Assembly: GCF_021869535.1 (NCBI RefSeq)
Contig: NW_026262581.1
Coordinates: forward strand, 100,864,271 to 100,928,270
Length of the DNA: 64,000 bases
Origin: Mytilus californianus
Lineage: Eukaryota > Mollusca > Bivalvia > Mytilida > Mytilidae
Reading direction: 5' to 3'
The position numbers were made by a program, and so were the translations under genes. This document shows positions 24,311-36,159 of the stretch, piece after piece. The notes under the pieces are model-generated. The model was not told the DNA's origin, searched no databases, and saw nothing but the letters and a program-made list of their open reading frames with translations. Each line of letters opens with the position of its first letter. Position 1 is the stretch's first letter.

Positions 24311-27242
24311 TTTTTATACGACCGCAAAAAAATTTTTGTGGTCGTATATTGGTATGACGTTGGCGTCTTCGTCGTCGTCGTCGTCGTCGTCGTCCGAAGA
24401 CACATTGGTTTTCGCACTCTAACTTTAGTTTAAGTGAATGGATCTCTATGAAATTTTACCACAAGGTTCAATACCACAAAAGGAAGGTTGGGATTGATTT
24501 TGGGGGTTATGGTACCAACAGTAAAGGAAAAAGGGGCCAAAAATAAGCATTTTTGTAACTTCCAGACATAACTTGTGTGTAAGTGTATGGATCTCTCTGA
24601 CATTGTACCACAAGGTTCCATATCACAAAAGGAATGCTGGGATTGATTTTGGGGGTAATTGCCTCAAAATTTTAGGAATTAGGGGCCAAAAAAGGGGCAA
24701 AAAACAAGCATTTTTCTAGTTTCATGACAATAACTTGTGTGTAAGAGTAGGAATCTTTCTGAAATTGTACTACAAGGTTCCATATCACAAAGGGAAAGCT
24801 GGAATTGAGTTTGGGGGTAATTGCCGAAACGTTTAGGAATTGGGGGCCAAAAAGGGGCCAAAAATAAGCATTTTTCTAGTTTCCAGACAATAACTTGTGT
24901 TCAAGTGTATGGATCTCTCTGAAATTGTACTGCAAGGTACCATACCACAAAGGGAAGGCTGGGATTGATGATGGGGGTAATTGCCTCAATATTTTAGGAA
25001 TTAGGGGCAAAAAAGGGGCAAAAAACAAGCATTTTTCTAGTTTCAGGACAATAACTTGTGTGTAAGTGTAGGAATCTTTCTGAAATTGTACTACAAGGTT
25101 CCATATCACAAAGGGAAAGCTAGGTTTGAGTTTGGGGGTAATTGCCCTAAACGTTTAGGAATTTGGGGCCAAAAAGGGGCCAAAAAACACATTTTTATAC
25201 GACCGCAAAAAAATTTTGTGGTCGTATATTGGTATGACGTTGGCGTCGTCGTCCGGCGTCGTCGTCGTCGTCCGGCGTCGTCGTCCGAATACATATTGGT
25301 TTTCGCACTCTAACTTTAGTTTAAGTGAATGGATCTTTTTGAAATTTGACCATAAAGTTAAATACCACAAAAGGAAGGTTGGGATTGATTTTGGGGGTTA
25401 TGGTACCAACAGTTAAGGAATTAGGGGCCAAAAAGGGGCCAAAAATGAGCATTTTCTAGTTTCCAGACAATAACTGTGGAACGGTGTATGGATCTCTCTG
25501 AAATTATACTACAAGTTTCCATACCACAAAGGGATGGTTAGGATTTGCTTTGGGGGGTTATGGCTCAAACCGTTTAGGAATTACGGGCAAAAAAGGGGGG
25601 AAAACAAGGTTGTCCTGGTTAATGGACAAATACTTTAGTACAAAACATAATTTAAAGCAGTGTAAGGGAGATAAATCAAATACATCATTGAAATTATCTC
25701 CCTTACACTGCTTTTAAATTATGTATAAAGTAATGGTTAATGAACAATAAAGATAATCTAAAACAGTGTAAGGGAGGTAATCCAAATACAACGTTTTGGT
25801 TACTTCCCTTACACTGCTTTTAAATTATGTTTAAAGAAATGCATATTTATAAAGGAAGACCAGTAAAAATATCTGCAAATGTTTTTATCTTTTTTTTTTA
25901 CAAAAAAATCCATATGAAAGATTTGACACTATATTTTTATTAATTCTATTATAAAATAGATTAAGTTAGCACTATGGTAAATTTAAATGGGTAATTATGG
26001 TTGCCAACTCCATTGGAAATTTGAATTGAGATTATGACCATATCTTGAGGGAAAGAATTTTTTTGGGGGAAAAAGGGGGGGGGGGATAAAAAGAAATTGT
26101 GGGGGGCCAATTTTTTCTCATTTCAGATTTCAGAAATTAAAAAGAATTATTCTTCAAATATTATTTTTTTTTCAAATTTCAAATATTGAAAAATTTCAAG
26201 AAGTAATCTTTAATTGCACAGTATGGCGCATTAGATTTGTAAAATCTTTGATCACATTTATTTATTTGTTATGCCGAATCTAACAGTGTATTTAGATTTT
26301 TTATTTTGGGTCCAGTTTTCAAATTGGTCTACATTAATGTCCAAAGGGTCCAAAATTAAACTTTGTTTGATTTTAGCAAAAATTGAATATATGAGGTTCT
26401 TTGATATGCTGAATCTAAACATGTATTTAGATTTTTGATTTTTGGCCCAGTTTTCAAGTTGGTCCAAATTGGGGTCCAAAATTAAACTTTGTTTGATTTC
26501 AACAAAAATTGAATATATGGGGTTCTTTGATATGCTGAATCTAACCATGTATTTAGATTTTTTATTTGTGGACCCCGTTATCTAATTGGTTCATATTGAG
26601 GTCAAAAGGGTCCAAAATTAAACTTTGTTTGATTTCATCTAAAATTGAATTATTGGGGTTCTTTGATATTCCAAATCTAACCGTGTATTTAGGTTTTTAA
26701 TTTTGGGTCCTGTTTTTTAAATTGGTCTGCATTGAGGTCCAAAGGGTCCAAAATTAAACTTAGTTTGATTTTGACAAAAATTTAATTCTTGCGGTTCTTT
26801 GATTTGCTGAATCTAAACATGTGTTTAGATTTTTGATTATGGGCCCAGTTTTCAAGTTGGTCCAAGATAGGGTCCAGTATTTAAACTTTGTTTGATTTCA
26901 ACAAAAATTGAATATATGGGGTTCTTTGATATGCTGAATCTAAACATGTATTTAGATTTTTGATTATGGGCCCAGTTTTCAAGTTGGTCCAAATTGGGGT
27001 CCAAAATTAAACTTTGTTTGATTTCAACAAAAATTGAATATATGAGGTTCTTTGATATGCTGAATCTAACCATGTATTTAGATTTTTTATTTGTAGGCCC
27101 CGCTATCAAATGGGTTCATATTGAGGTCAAAAGGGTCCAAAATTAAACTTTGTTTGATTTCATCGAAAATTGAATTATTGGGGTTCTTTGATATGCCAAA
27201 TCTAACCGTGTTTTTAGATTTTTAATTTGGGTTCCGTTTTTA
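24311..27242 (+). repeat. Hairpin-headed repeat family P1 (TACGACCGC), interrupted copy, left part
   Basis: Head TTTTATACGACCGCAAAAAA pairs with TTTTTGTGGTCGTATA. A CGTCGTCGTCGTC microsatellite follows, then units of about 170 bp with ACCACAAGGTTCCATATCAC and AGGGGCCAAAAAGGGGCC. A second head is nested at 25193. From 26270 a different array of about 138-bp units starts, marked by GGTTCTTTGATATGCTGAAT and TCCAAAATTAAACTTTGTTT. The array breaks at 27242 and appears to resume at 33898. Confidence 0.8.
25646..25829. repeat. Two adjacent hairpins (MITE-like)
   Basis: 25646-25723 has about 30-bp inverted arms (inner part AGCAGTGTAAGGGAGATAA / TTATCTCCCTTACACTGCT). 25754-25829 is a diverged repeat of the same hairpin (CAGTGTAAGGGAGGTAA / TTACTTCCCTTACACTG). 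Non-coding; likely tandem MITEs of one family. Confidence 0.85.
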
Positions 27243-27794
27243 AAGGCAGTGCTTTAATGCCTTTCTAGTTGCCGTGTTAATATTTTTTTCCGCGATATCC
27301 AACTTATCTACGTGGGGGGTCATTTAGCTCCAAGTAGATCCGGAAAATGTTGATTCTCTCCTCTTCTTATTGTGGTATAAAATGTGTTTTGTCTCATTTC
27401 ATTTACATTGGGAAATAGAGAAACGATCATTGTGTTTTGTTAGTTTTAAAAACTTTTGATATATTTGTATTTTACATTATAAGCAGTCAACCGATTGACA
27501 AACTAGAATTATTTGAATTCCGTGTGGAAAGAAGTCGGGTTAATTTCGAGTGTTATCTGCAATCTAGATGTTTATAAATCATTTCAGTCGTTGATATAAT
27601 AATTAAAGGTCGACTGAACATGAATTATATTATACAATTAAAAGCGCATTTCTGTTTATGCACGCGAACCCGTCTAACGTTATAGTTATTTCGCAGTTAT
27701 ATAAAGTAGCAAATTATCGTTCCTGAATAGGTGGCGCCGTGGTAGCCGATCCTGTACTTCCACTTCCGGTTTCTGCACTGTGCATTAATTAACG
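27243..27794. other. Start of an insertion into the P1 array; no gene
   Basis: Begins GGCAGTGCTTTAATGCC at the point where the 138-bp array breaks. No coding sequence was recognised before the THAP frame at 27795. It is probably the 5' non-coding part of the transposon that carries the THAP/DDE remnant. Confidence 0.5.
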
Positions 27795-30758
27795 ATGCCA
27801 AGTACTTGTTGTTGTGTACTTGGATGTCATTTAAGAGGAGGACATGCATTTCCAAATGACTTAAAAAGAAGGAAAAGTTGGATCAACGCCATGGCCCATA
27901 CGCAGATTGGACGAGAACACGATGAAATCGTGGAGTCCATTTCAATCAGCTGTTGTTTGCAAGGCACATTTTACTGAAAAAGACTACGTGCAGGAAACTA
28001 TTCATGGTAAAACTCTATTTTCTTTTTAAAATATATAGTTATATATGTAATCGCCATGCGAATAAACCAAAGTCAGTTTACAACCGCAATTATCGTTTTA
28101 GAATAAAAGGGGGTGGTTAATTCAAGACGTCATAATTTTTTGGATTACGATTTAATGTGATCTGTTTGAGATTTTTTGGTGCTTGCTACAATTATAATGA
28201 TTTCTTACAAGAGGTACATCATACTGAGAATTATTTTAGCAGTAATTATGCATATGTAGTAATGACAGGAATGCATAAGCTATGCCTCATAGACTTTCTT
28301 GAAAAATATCAATGACAATGTTAACAGGAACAAAACAATGACATGCTCTCATCTATATTATAGTTATTTAGGTACAAACAATGTATGTTTGTTGCATACG
28401 TCTCTCATTGTTACATTTGTCCTTTGGATTTACATAACATACATTTTGATGTACATTGAATCAGGCTAACATAGTTTTATCCAGATTGTAATGAATAAAT
28501 CTAGTTAATATTTTGCCAGGTTACGAGTACAAAGGAATTATAGTTATCTCGTACCATTGTAACTCGTACCAATGTCAACTCGTACCACTTAACAAAAACT
28601 CGTTCCAATGCAAACTCGTACCACTGCTAACTCGTACCACGGTAAATTCATACCATTGTAAACTCGTACCAACTTATTTAAATGCATTCAAATGGTGTTT
28701 AATGATGAATATATACTTTAATTTCACTCAATACCTCTTAAGTCTGTAAAATGTATATAATTTGAAATTACAATAACCAATTTGTAGCTAATTTTCCTTG
28801 TCTAATTGGATAGAGAAAACCGTGGCAGATTGGCTTTGTTGTCTCCCTTGAATAGACTCTTTTTTAAACTTTTACTGACAACTATTTGATTTAATTTTTA
28901 ATCATTCCAAATCAGTAACATTGAATAGATTTGGGTATTTTTCTATTGTTTCTAAAAGGAATTTTATTTAATGAAAGAATTTATTGATTGTGTTTTAAAG
29001 GTTTAAAATTGTTTATGACCAACAGTTAGAAAGTATGAAATTTATTTTTATACAATATTCAGCACATTTCAGCAGAATATGACCATGCTTATATGATTAT
29101 ACAAGTTGATTAGTTAAAGATAAAAAAAAACAAGTTGATTAGTTAATAATCAACCAGGCCAATAATCACACAATCAAAGGAATTTAATATATTTATTAGC
29201 ATGGTAATTAAGAAATTACATTTGTATTTTTGTCTAAGTTTTCATTAAAATCTGGTATAAATTTCAAAGATATTTTAATTTTTTGTATGAAGCTTTAAAA
29301 AAAAATAATCATAAAACATTCGTATTTTTGTCTAAGTTTTCATTAAAATCTAGTATAAAATTCAAGTAATTCAACTTTTTTTATTTAGTTTACCAAAAAA
29401 AAATCATAAAACTTTCATATTTTTGAATATATTTTTAATGGTACGAGTTTGCAGTGGTACGAGTTCTGATTGGTACGACCTCCCAGTGGTACGAGTTTAC
29501 AATGGTACGAGTTAACTTGCTTCTGTACAAAGTATGCATTGCTAATGGAAGTTCATTTAATTATCAAAAAACTAATGTTTTATAACCTTTTTCAGGGCAC
29601 AAACCCACCATACAGAGACTTAAGTCTACTGCCAATCCCAGCCTATTTTCCTGGACCAAGCAAGAGACTGAATCGTCCGCAAAAAGAAAAATCAGGGCAG
29701 TTTCCTGTGAAAACAAAAGAACTAAACTTGATGAATATTGTAGTAGAAATCTAGAGGAAAGTTTTGATTGTAAAGTTGGTTTTCCTGAAGAAGTAATTCA
29801 TACTGCAGACAGGATTTATGACTGTCCACCACCAACTGCCGAGCTAATGTTGAGCTTCACAGATGGAATTACGCAAACACCATCAATGCCTATATTTTCA
29901 GCAGAGAATTTTGAAATGAAGACACGTGACACAGCCATGCATTTTTATACCGGTTTAGAGTTGTATACTAAATTTTTATTTGTTTTGACCACACTTGGTC
30001 CAACAGCACATTGTTTGAGATACATATATTTTCAAATTGATAGGGTGTCATTTGAAAATCAGTTTTTTTATGACTTTGATGAAATTGATGCATTATACAA
30101 CCAACTTTGAACTGTCTAGATTCTAGATTGAAACTAGTGTTAAGAATATTGTGTAAACATGGATTGTTTTTATGTCTAAACAGTGGCGTGAGGCTAACAC
30201 TTGGCCATTTAGTGGTTTAGTCAGGTATTTTTCGCCATCCAACTTAGAATTAAAGTTTCCTACAACTTGGATTATTATTGACAGCACAGAATATCCCGTG
30301 ATAAAACCTAAAGCTCCTAGAGCTCAGGCAACCTTTTCATCATATAAAAACAGAAACACTGAAAATACTTGTATGTTCGACACCTGGTGGTTTAGTCAAC
30401 TATGTCTCTAATGCATATGTTGGTTGTACCAGTGACTGTGAAATAGTTGACAGATGTAGAATAGTTCAATTATGTGATCCAGGTGACAGTGTGATGGCAG
30501 ACAAAGGTTTAAATGTGCAAGATTTGTTTGCTCACTTTTTTCAAAAAAAGAAACAGAATTAGTTCCAAAACTCTTATACGGGATAGAAAAGTCTCCAATT
30601 AACACGTGCACATAGAGCTAATTATTGGACTTGGCAAAACATACAAAATTCTAATAAATCCTATGAATGGAACTGAAACAAAACTTTCATCTGAAATAAC
30701 ATTTAGTTGTTTTATGTTGTGTAATTTTAGAACTTGTATTGTGCCAAAGGATGCATAA
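27795..30758 (+). pseudogene. Broken THAP-domain Harbinger-type transposase
   Basis: The ATG at 27795 starts a C2CH THAP domain (MPSTCCCVLGCHLRGGHAFP). A one-base frameshift near 27932 leads to WSPFQSAVVCKAHFTEKDY. A donor follows at CATG|GTAAAA (28006), with the acceptor TTTTTCAG at 29595 and a further transposon inside this intron. The second exon reads HKPTIQRLKSTANPSLFSWT and is open to a stop at 30108. After that, DDE sequence continues in broken frames: FPTTWIIIDSTEYPVI, QATFSSYKNRNTE, DPGDSVMADKGLNVQDL, and LGKTYKILINPMNGTE up to 30758. The D...D...E order and the QxTxSSYK motif fit DDE_Tnp_4 (PIF/Harbinger, ISL2EU/IS4EU type). Several frameshifts and stops make it inactive. Confidence 0.85.
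28543..29515. mobile_element. Transposon with inverted clusters of GGTACGAG motifs, about 970 bp
   Basis: The left end has about eight tandem variants of AACTCGTACCANTG spaced 15-25 nt (28549-28672). The right end has five copies of the reverse complement TGGTACGAGTT (29440-29512). Both outer ends read GTTA(T/A)CTCGTACCATTGTA when oriented inward. No ORF of note. It sits inside the intron of the THAP/DDE remnant, so it inserted later. Confidence 0.75.
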
Positions 30759-30844
30759 ATAAAAGTGACGCAATGAAGTTTGTTCTGATATATATATATA
30801 AATATTATTTACAATTACATGCACATGTAAATTGTAATGCATAT

Positions 30845-31640
30845 AAAAATAAGGAGATGTGGTATGATATTCAGTGAGTTTATCGAACCAAAGTGCATAA
30901 GAAATGGGTTAAGCAGTTACAGGTGTTACTGTCACCATACAATCTCCAACAATTAGAAAAACTTGTACCGTGTAAAAAATTTCAGAGATCTTACAACTAA
31001 GTTTTGTTGTCTCACCTTGACTTTGGTGAATTGTTTAATTTATATCTGTTGATGTAAATATGAAAAAGAAGATGTGGTATGATTGCCATTAGACAACTCT
31101 CCACAAGAGACCAAATTTAAATGACACAGAAATTAACAGCTATAGGTCACAGTACGGCCTTCAACAATGAGCAAAGCACATACTGCACAGTGAGCTATAA
31201 AAGGCCCCGAAATGACAATGTAAAACAATTCAAACAAGAAAACTAACGGCCTAATTTATGTACAAAAAATGAACGAATAACAAATATGCAACACATAAAC
31301 AAAGGACAACCACTGAATTACAGGCTCCTGACTTGGGACAGGCACATACATGTACATACAGAATGTGGCGGGGTTAAACATGTTCGCTGGATCCCAACCC
31401 ACCCCCAAACCTGGGACAGTGGTGTAACAGTACAATATAAGAGCGAACTATAAAAATCAGTTGAAAGAGGCTTAACTCATCAGATGGATAAATACAAATA
31501 CAAGTGGACGTGGCCGGGTAGTTGTACATCCAAACAACAAAAAGACACTAAGTACAGATCTGAGAGTACTCGCATTTACTGACAGCTAGTTCAAAGCCAC
31601 AAACAACTGATAAAAAAATCTTGCATCTAAGACTAAATTA
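30845..31640 (-). repeat. Dispersed repeat R1, long inverted copy with nested fragment
   Basis: Contains two R1 ends (GAGATGTGGTATGATATTCA at 30852 and GAAGATGTGGTATGATTGCC at 31070). The full body follows: ACAGTACGGCCTTCAACAAT, GGCTCCTGACTTGGGACAGG, TGGCGGGGTTAAACATGTTC, and AACTGATAAAAAAATC at the far end. Confidence 0.8.
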
Positions 31641-32158
31641 TCAATCCGTAAGCTCCCTTTAGAATTTTATAAATTTTAGATTTTACATTTCTGAGTTATG
31701 GGGTTTTATTCATTAAAAAGGGGGGGATTTTCCAGTTTTTGGACAACAACTCAAAAATGCTTTAAGCAGTTCGCATGAAACTTTGGTGAATTATTTATAG
31801 CTATTGATGTAATCTCCCTATTGACAACATGATTGATTTTCATAAATTTCAAATATGACATTGAGAAGAAATTGAACTTTATTTGTTTATAGTCTGGCAA
31901 CAGATTTATTAAGTATTGCGCAACAGCACAGTGTATTGCACAACAGCAAGAAATCTTTAATTGAATATAAATTCAATTCATATAACCGATTTCAAGTTCT
32001 TTGACTACATTTATTCAGAAACTATAATCTGTCAAATATTTAATTACAATCCAAATTCAGACCTGTATCAAGCTTGAATATTGTGTCCATTTTTGCCCCA
32101 ACTGTTCAGGTTTGGACCTCTGTGGGTGTATCCAGCTGCGCTCAGCGAATCAGTCTAT
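31640..32158 (+). repeat. Family P2, copy lacking its head
   Basis: Matches 15045-15544 closely: AAACTTTGGTGAATTATTTA, AAGTATTGCGCAACAGCACA, then TTGCCCCAACTGTTCAGG and TATCCAGCTGCGCTCAGCGA. The hairpin head is missing, cut off by the R1 copy. Confidence 0.8.
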
Positions 32159-32177
32159 TACTTAATTAAGAACTCCT

Positions 32178-33243
32178 TTTTGTCGAGCCTGCGACTTTTG
32201 TCGCAGAAAGCTCGACATAGGGATAGTGATCCGGCGGCGGCGTTAGCTAACTTCTTAAAAGCTTTATATTTTAGAAGGTGGAAGGTCTGGATGCTTCATA
32301 CTTTGTATATGGATGCCTCATGTTACGAAGTTTCTGTCAGTCACATGTCCAATGTCCTTGACCTCATTTTCATGGTTCAGTGACTACTTGAAAAAAAAGT
32401 TAAGATTTTTTGTAATGTTGAATTCTCTCTTATTATAAGTAATAGGATAACTATATTTGGTATGTGCATACCTTGCAAGGTCCTCATGCCCGTCAGACAG
32501 TTTTCACTTGACCTCGACCTCATTTGATGGATCAGTGAACAAGGTTAAGTTTTGGTGGTCAAGTCCATATCTCAGATACTATAAGCAATAGGTCTAGTAT
32601 TCGGTGTATGGAAGGACTGTAAGGTGTACATGTCCAACTGGCAGGTGTCATCTGATCTTGACCTCATTTTCATGGTTCAGTGGTTATAGTTAAGTTTTTG
32701 TGTTTTGGTCTGTTTTTCTTATACTGTATGCAATAGGTCTACTGTATTTGGTGTACATGGTGTATGGAATGATTGTAAGGTGTACATGTCTAGCTGGCAG
32801 GTGTCATCTGACCTTGACCTCATTTTCACGGTTCAGTGGTCAAAGTTAAGTTTTTGAGTTTTGTCTTTTTTTCTAATACTATATGCAATAGTTCAACTAT
32901 ATTTGGTGTATGGAAATATTTTATGATCTATATGTCAGTCACGCAGGTTTTTTTTTACCTTGACCTCATATTCAAGGTTCATTGCTCAGTTTTAAGTTTT
33001 TGTGTTTTGGTCTGTTTTTCTTAAACTATAAGCAATAGGTCAACTATATTTGTTGTATGGAAGAATTGTTAGCTGTACATGCCTGCCTAGCATGGTTCAT
33101 CTGACCTTGACCTCATTTTCTTGGTTCATTGGTCAATGTTTAGTTTACTTGGTTAATGTTAAGTTTATGTGACAGTTGTAATAAAGCTTTATATTTAGGA
33201 CTATCAACATAATATCAATGATTAGTAAAGAAGGCGAGACATT
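32178..33243 (+). repeat. Hairpin-headed repeat, P4-like head with different units
   Basis: Head TGTCGAGCCTGCGACTTTTG with TCGCAGAAAGCTCGACA, a strong hairpin. GGCGGCGGCG follows, then about six units of roughly 150-165 bp marked by TTGACCTCATTTTCATGGTT and AACTATATTTGGTGTATGG. The tail AAGGCGAGACATTTCAGCGT echoes the head. It shares the head with 20339-21345 but the unit sequence is unrelated. Confidence 0.8.
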
Positions 33244-33897
33244 TCAGCGTGTGCACTCTTGTTTCATTCATAAATTACTTTATACTTGGAAATATAATTT
33301 TGCTTGGAGTTATAGTTTCTAAAAAAAGTATTGTCATTGCAAGAGTTGACATGTTGCAATGTACATTTATTCTACATAGTTCTATGGTACCAAATCAAAA
33401 GTTTATATTAAAGAAAGAAGTCAAAGGTTTCCCATCATAGTTTAGTTACATACATTTTTTTTGTACCTGAGGTCGTTGAATATAGATCATTATATAAATA
33501 AGGAGATGTGTTATGATTGCCAATGAAACAACTATCATCCATACAATGTACTTACCAGTAACAAACCACATTTGCAAAGTTGAATAAAATACAGTTGATA
33601 ACATTTACTTATTACTTAAAAGAAAATGCCAAACTATTTTAAACAGTATTTGACTATAAACATAGATAAAAAAGGTACAAACTGGACATAATGCACTAGT
33701 TCATAAACAAGTGAGAACAATCGCCTTCATATAGTGCTCAGAATATGACATTCATAAAACTTGTTCAATATCATTAGAGAACTCTAAATCTTAAATACTG
33801 AAAGCCACCTCTGATAAGTACAATGTACTATGCAAGATAATGATATAACTGGACTAAAAATACACACAACCTGTAATTAACTGCCTTTACAGCGCTT
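33244..33897. other. End of the insertion into the P1 array; no gene
   Basis: Holds a short inverted R1 fragment (33495-33550, GGAGATGTGTTATGATTGCC). It ends AACTGCCTTTACAGCGCTTT just before the P1 array resumes at TTTAAATTGGTC. Nothing else was recognised. Confidence 0.55.
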
Positions 33898-34752
33898 TCG
33901 CGCTTTGATTTAAATTGGTCTTCATTGAGGTCCAAAGGGTCCAAAATTAAACTTAGTTTGATTTTAACAAAAATTGAATTCTTGGGGTTCTTTGATATGC
34001 TGAATCTAAACATGTGTTTAGATTTTTGATTATGGGCCCAGTTTTCAAGTTGGTCCAAGTTGGGGTCCAAAATTAAACTTTTTTTGATTTCAACAAAAAT
34101 TGAATATATGGGGTTCTTTGATATGCTGAATCTAACCATGAATTTAGATTTTTTATTTGTGGGCCCCGCTATCAAATTGGTTCATATTGAGGTCAAAAGG
34201 GTCCAAAATTAAACTTTGTTGATTTCATCAAAAATTGAATTATTGGGGTTCTTTGATATTCCAAATATAACCATGTATTTAGATTTTTAATTTTAAGTCC
34301 CGTTTTTTAAATTGGTCTACATTAAGGTACAAAGGGTCCAAAATTAAACTTAGTTTGATTTTAGCAAAAATTGAATTCTTGGGGTTCTTTGATATGCTGA
34401 ATCTAAACATGTGTTTAGATTTTTGATTATGGGCCCAGTTTTCAAGTTTGTCCAAGTTGGGGTCCAAAATTAAACTTGTTTGATTTTAACAAAAATTGAA
34501 TATATGGGGTTCTTTGATATGCTGAATCTAACCATGTATTTTGATTTTGGACATTGGACCATAATAGGTAAATTAAAAAAATTCAAGTTCTTAGACCACA
34601 TTCTTTCTGTGTCAGAAACCTATGCTGTGTCAAATATTTAATAACAATCCAAATTCAGAGCTGTATCAAGCTTGAATGTTGTGTCCATACTTGCCCCAAC
34701 TGTTCAGGGTTCGACCTCTGCGGTCGTATCAAGCTGCGCCCCAGCGAAGCAT
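33898..34752 (+). repeat. Family P1, right part of the interrupted copy with 3' tail
   Basis: Five units of about 138 bp, then the family tail: TTCTTAGACCACATTCTTTC, ATACTTGCCCCAACTGTTCA and CTCTGCGGTCGTATCAAGCT. The tail's GCGGTCGTAT is complementary to the head TACGACCGC at 24316. Confidence 0.8.
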
Positions 34753-34756
34753 TTTA

Positions 34757-36123
34757 TTCTAGTTTCCAGACAATAACTTGTGTTCAAGTGTATGGATCTC
34801 TCTGAAATTGTACTGCAAGGTACCATACCACAAAGGGAAGGCTGGGATTGAGTTTGGGGGTGATGAATCATAAGGGGGTTCAAAAAATTGGGGGGGGGAT
34901 TTTTTTTTTTCCTTTTTTTCCTTTTTTCTTTCTTTTAAAATTTTCCATTTTAAGTTGGTTATTTCTGATTTATATTTAAAAGCAAATAATAATGATATGG
35001 TAGGAGATACACACCAAACAGGATGTGTAAATTATTATATAATAAGTATTGTGCAATAGCAAAAAATTTTCAATTGCACAGTATTGCACAATAGCAAGAA
35101 ATCTTCAATTGCACAGTATTGCGCAATAGCAAGAAATCTTCAATTGCACAGTATTGTGCAATAGCAAGAAATATCCAATAGCACAATATTGCGCAATAGC
35201 AAGAAATTGTCAAGTGTACAGTATTGCGCAATAGCAAGAAATATTTAATTGCACAGTATTGTGCAAAAGAAGATACTTCGTATAAATTGCTTATTTCTTG
35301 ACCAATTTCAATCGGGTTTTATTCTTGAATTCTTGGGGTTCTTTAATATGCTGAATCTAACCGTGTATTTAGTTTTTGGATTTTGGGCCCCGTTTTTAAA
35401 TTGGTCCACATTGAGGTCCAAAGGGTCCAAAATTAAACTTTGTTTGATTTCATCAAAAATTGAATTATTGGGGTTCTTTGATATGCCGAATCTAACCATG
35501 TATTTAGATTCTTAATTTTTGGTTCCATTTTCAAATTGGTCTACATTAAGGTCCAAAGGGTCCAAAATTAAACTTAGTTCGATTTTAACAAAAATTAAAT
35601 TCTTAGGGTTCTTTGATATGCTGAATCTAAACATGTATTTAGATTTTTGATTATGGGCCCAGTTTTCAAGTTGGTCCAAATCGGGGTCCAAAATTAAACT
35701 TTGTTTGATTTCAACAAAAATTGAATATATGGGGTTCTTTGATATGCTGAATCTAACCATGTATTTAGATTTTTGCTTTTTGGGCCCCGTTATCAACTTT
35801 GTCCACATTGAGGTCAAAAGGGTCCAAAATTAAACTTTGTTTGATTTCATCAAAAATTGAATTCTTGGGGTTCTTTGATATGCTGAATCTAACCATGTAT
35901 TTAGATTTTGGATATTGGACCATAATAGGTGAATGTCCAATTTAAAATTTTTAAGTTCTTAGACCACATTCATTCTGTGTCAGAAACCTATGCTGTGTCA
36001 AATATTTAATCACAATCCAAATGCAAAGCTGTATCAAGCTTGAATGTTGTGTCCATACTTGCCCCAACTGTTCAGGGTTCGACCTCTGCGGTCGTATCAA
36101 GCTGTGCCCTGCGGAGCATTTTA
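34757..36123 (+). repeat. Family P1, second copy lacking its head
   Basis: Starts directly after the previous tail with CTAGTTTCCAGACAATAACT. A G8/T10/CTTT run follows at about 34890, then a 35-bp-period array (35040-35275, AGTATTGCGCAATAGCAAGA per unit), the 138-bp-period array and the same tail. It is collinear with 53394-55152. Confidence 0.8.
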
Positions 36124-36159
36124 TTTAAATTTGACATGTTGTGTATTTTATTATTGCAG

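Larger units (their letters stand above)
23114..36159 (+). other. Intron 8, 13 kb, repeat-filled
   Basis: Lies inside the MIDAS motif. Contains P5 (23178-23848), P1 arrays (24311-27242, 33898-34752, 34757-36123), paired hairpins (25646-25829), a THAP/Harbinger remnant (27795-30758) with a nested element (28543-29515), R1 copies, a P2 tail and a P4 copy. No host exon was found in it. Confidence 0.75.

Noticed and set aside
25056..25370. Arginine-rich frames on both strands
   Set aside because: They come from the CGTCGTC microsatellite in the P1 head; all frames of a GTC repeat are open.
26258..27109. Minus-strand open frames encoding a repeated peptide (FSISKNPIYSIFVEIKQSL...)
   Set aside because: They are translations of the 138-bp tandem unit, which stays open only because 138 is divisible by three. 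The same frames recur at 33828-34467, 35308-35817 and 54399-54996 with random breaks, and the plus strand is also partly open.
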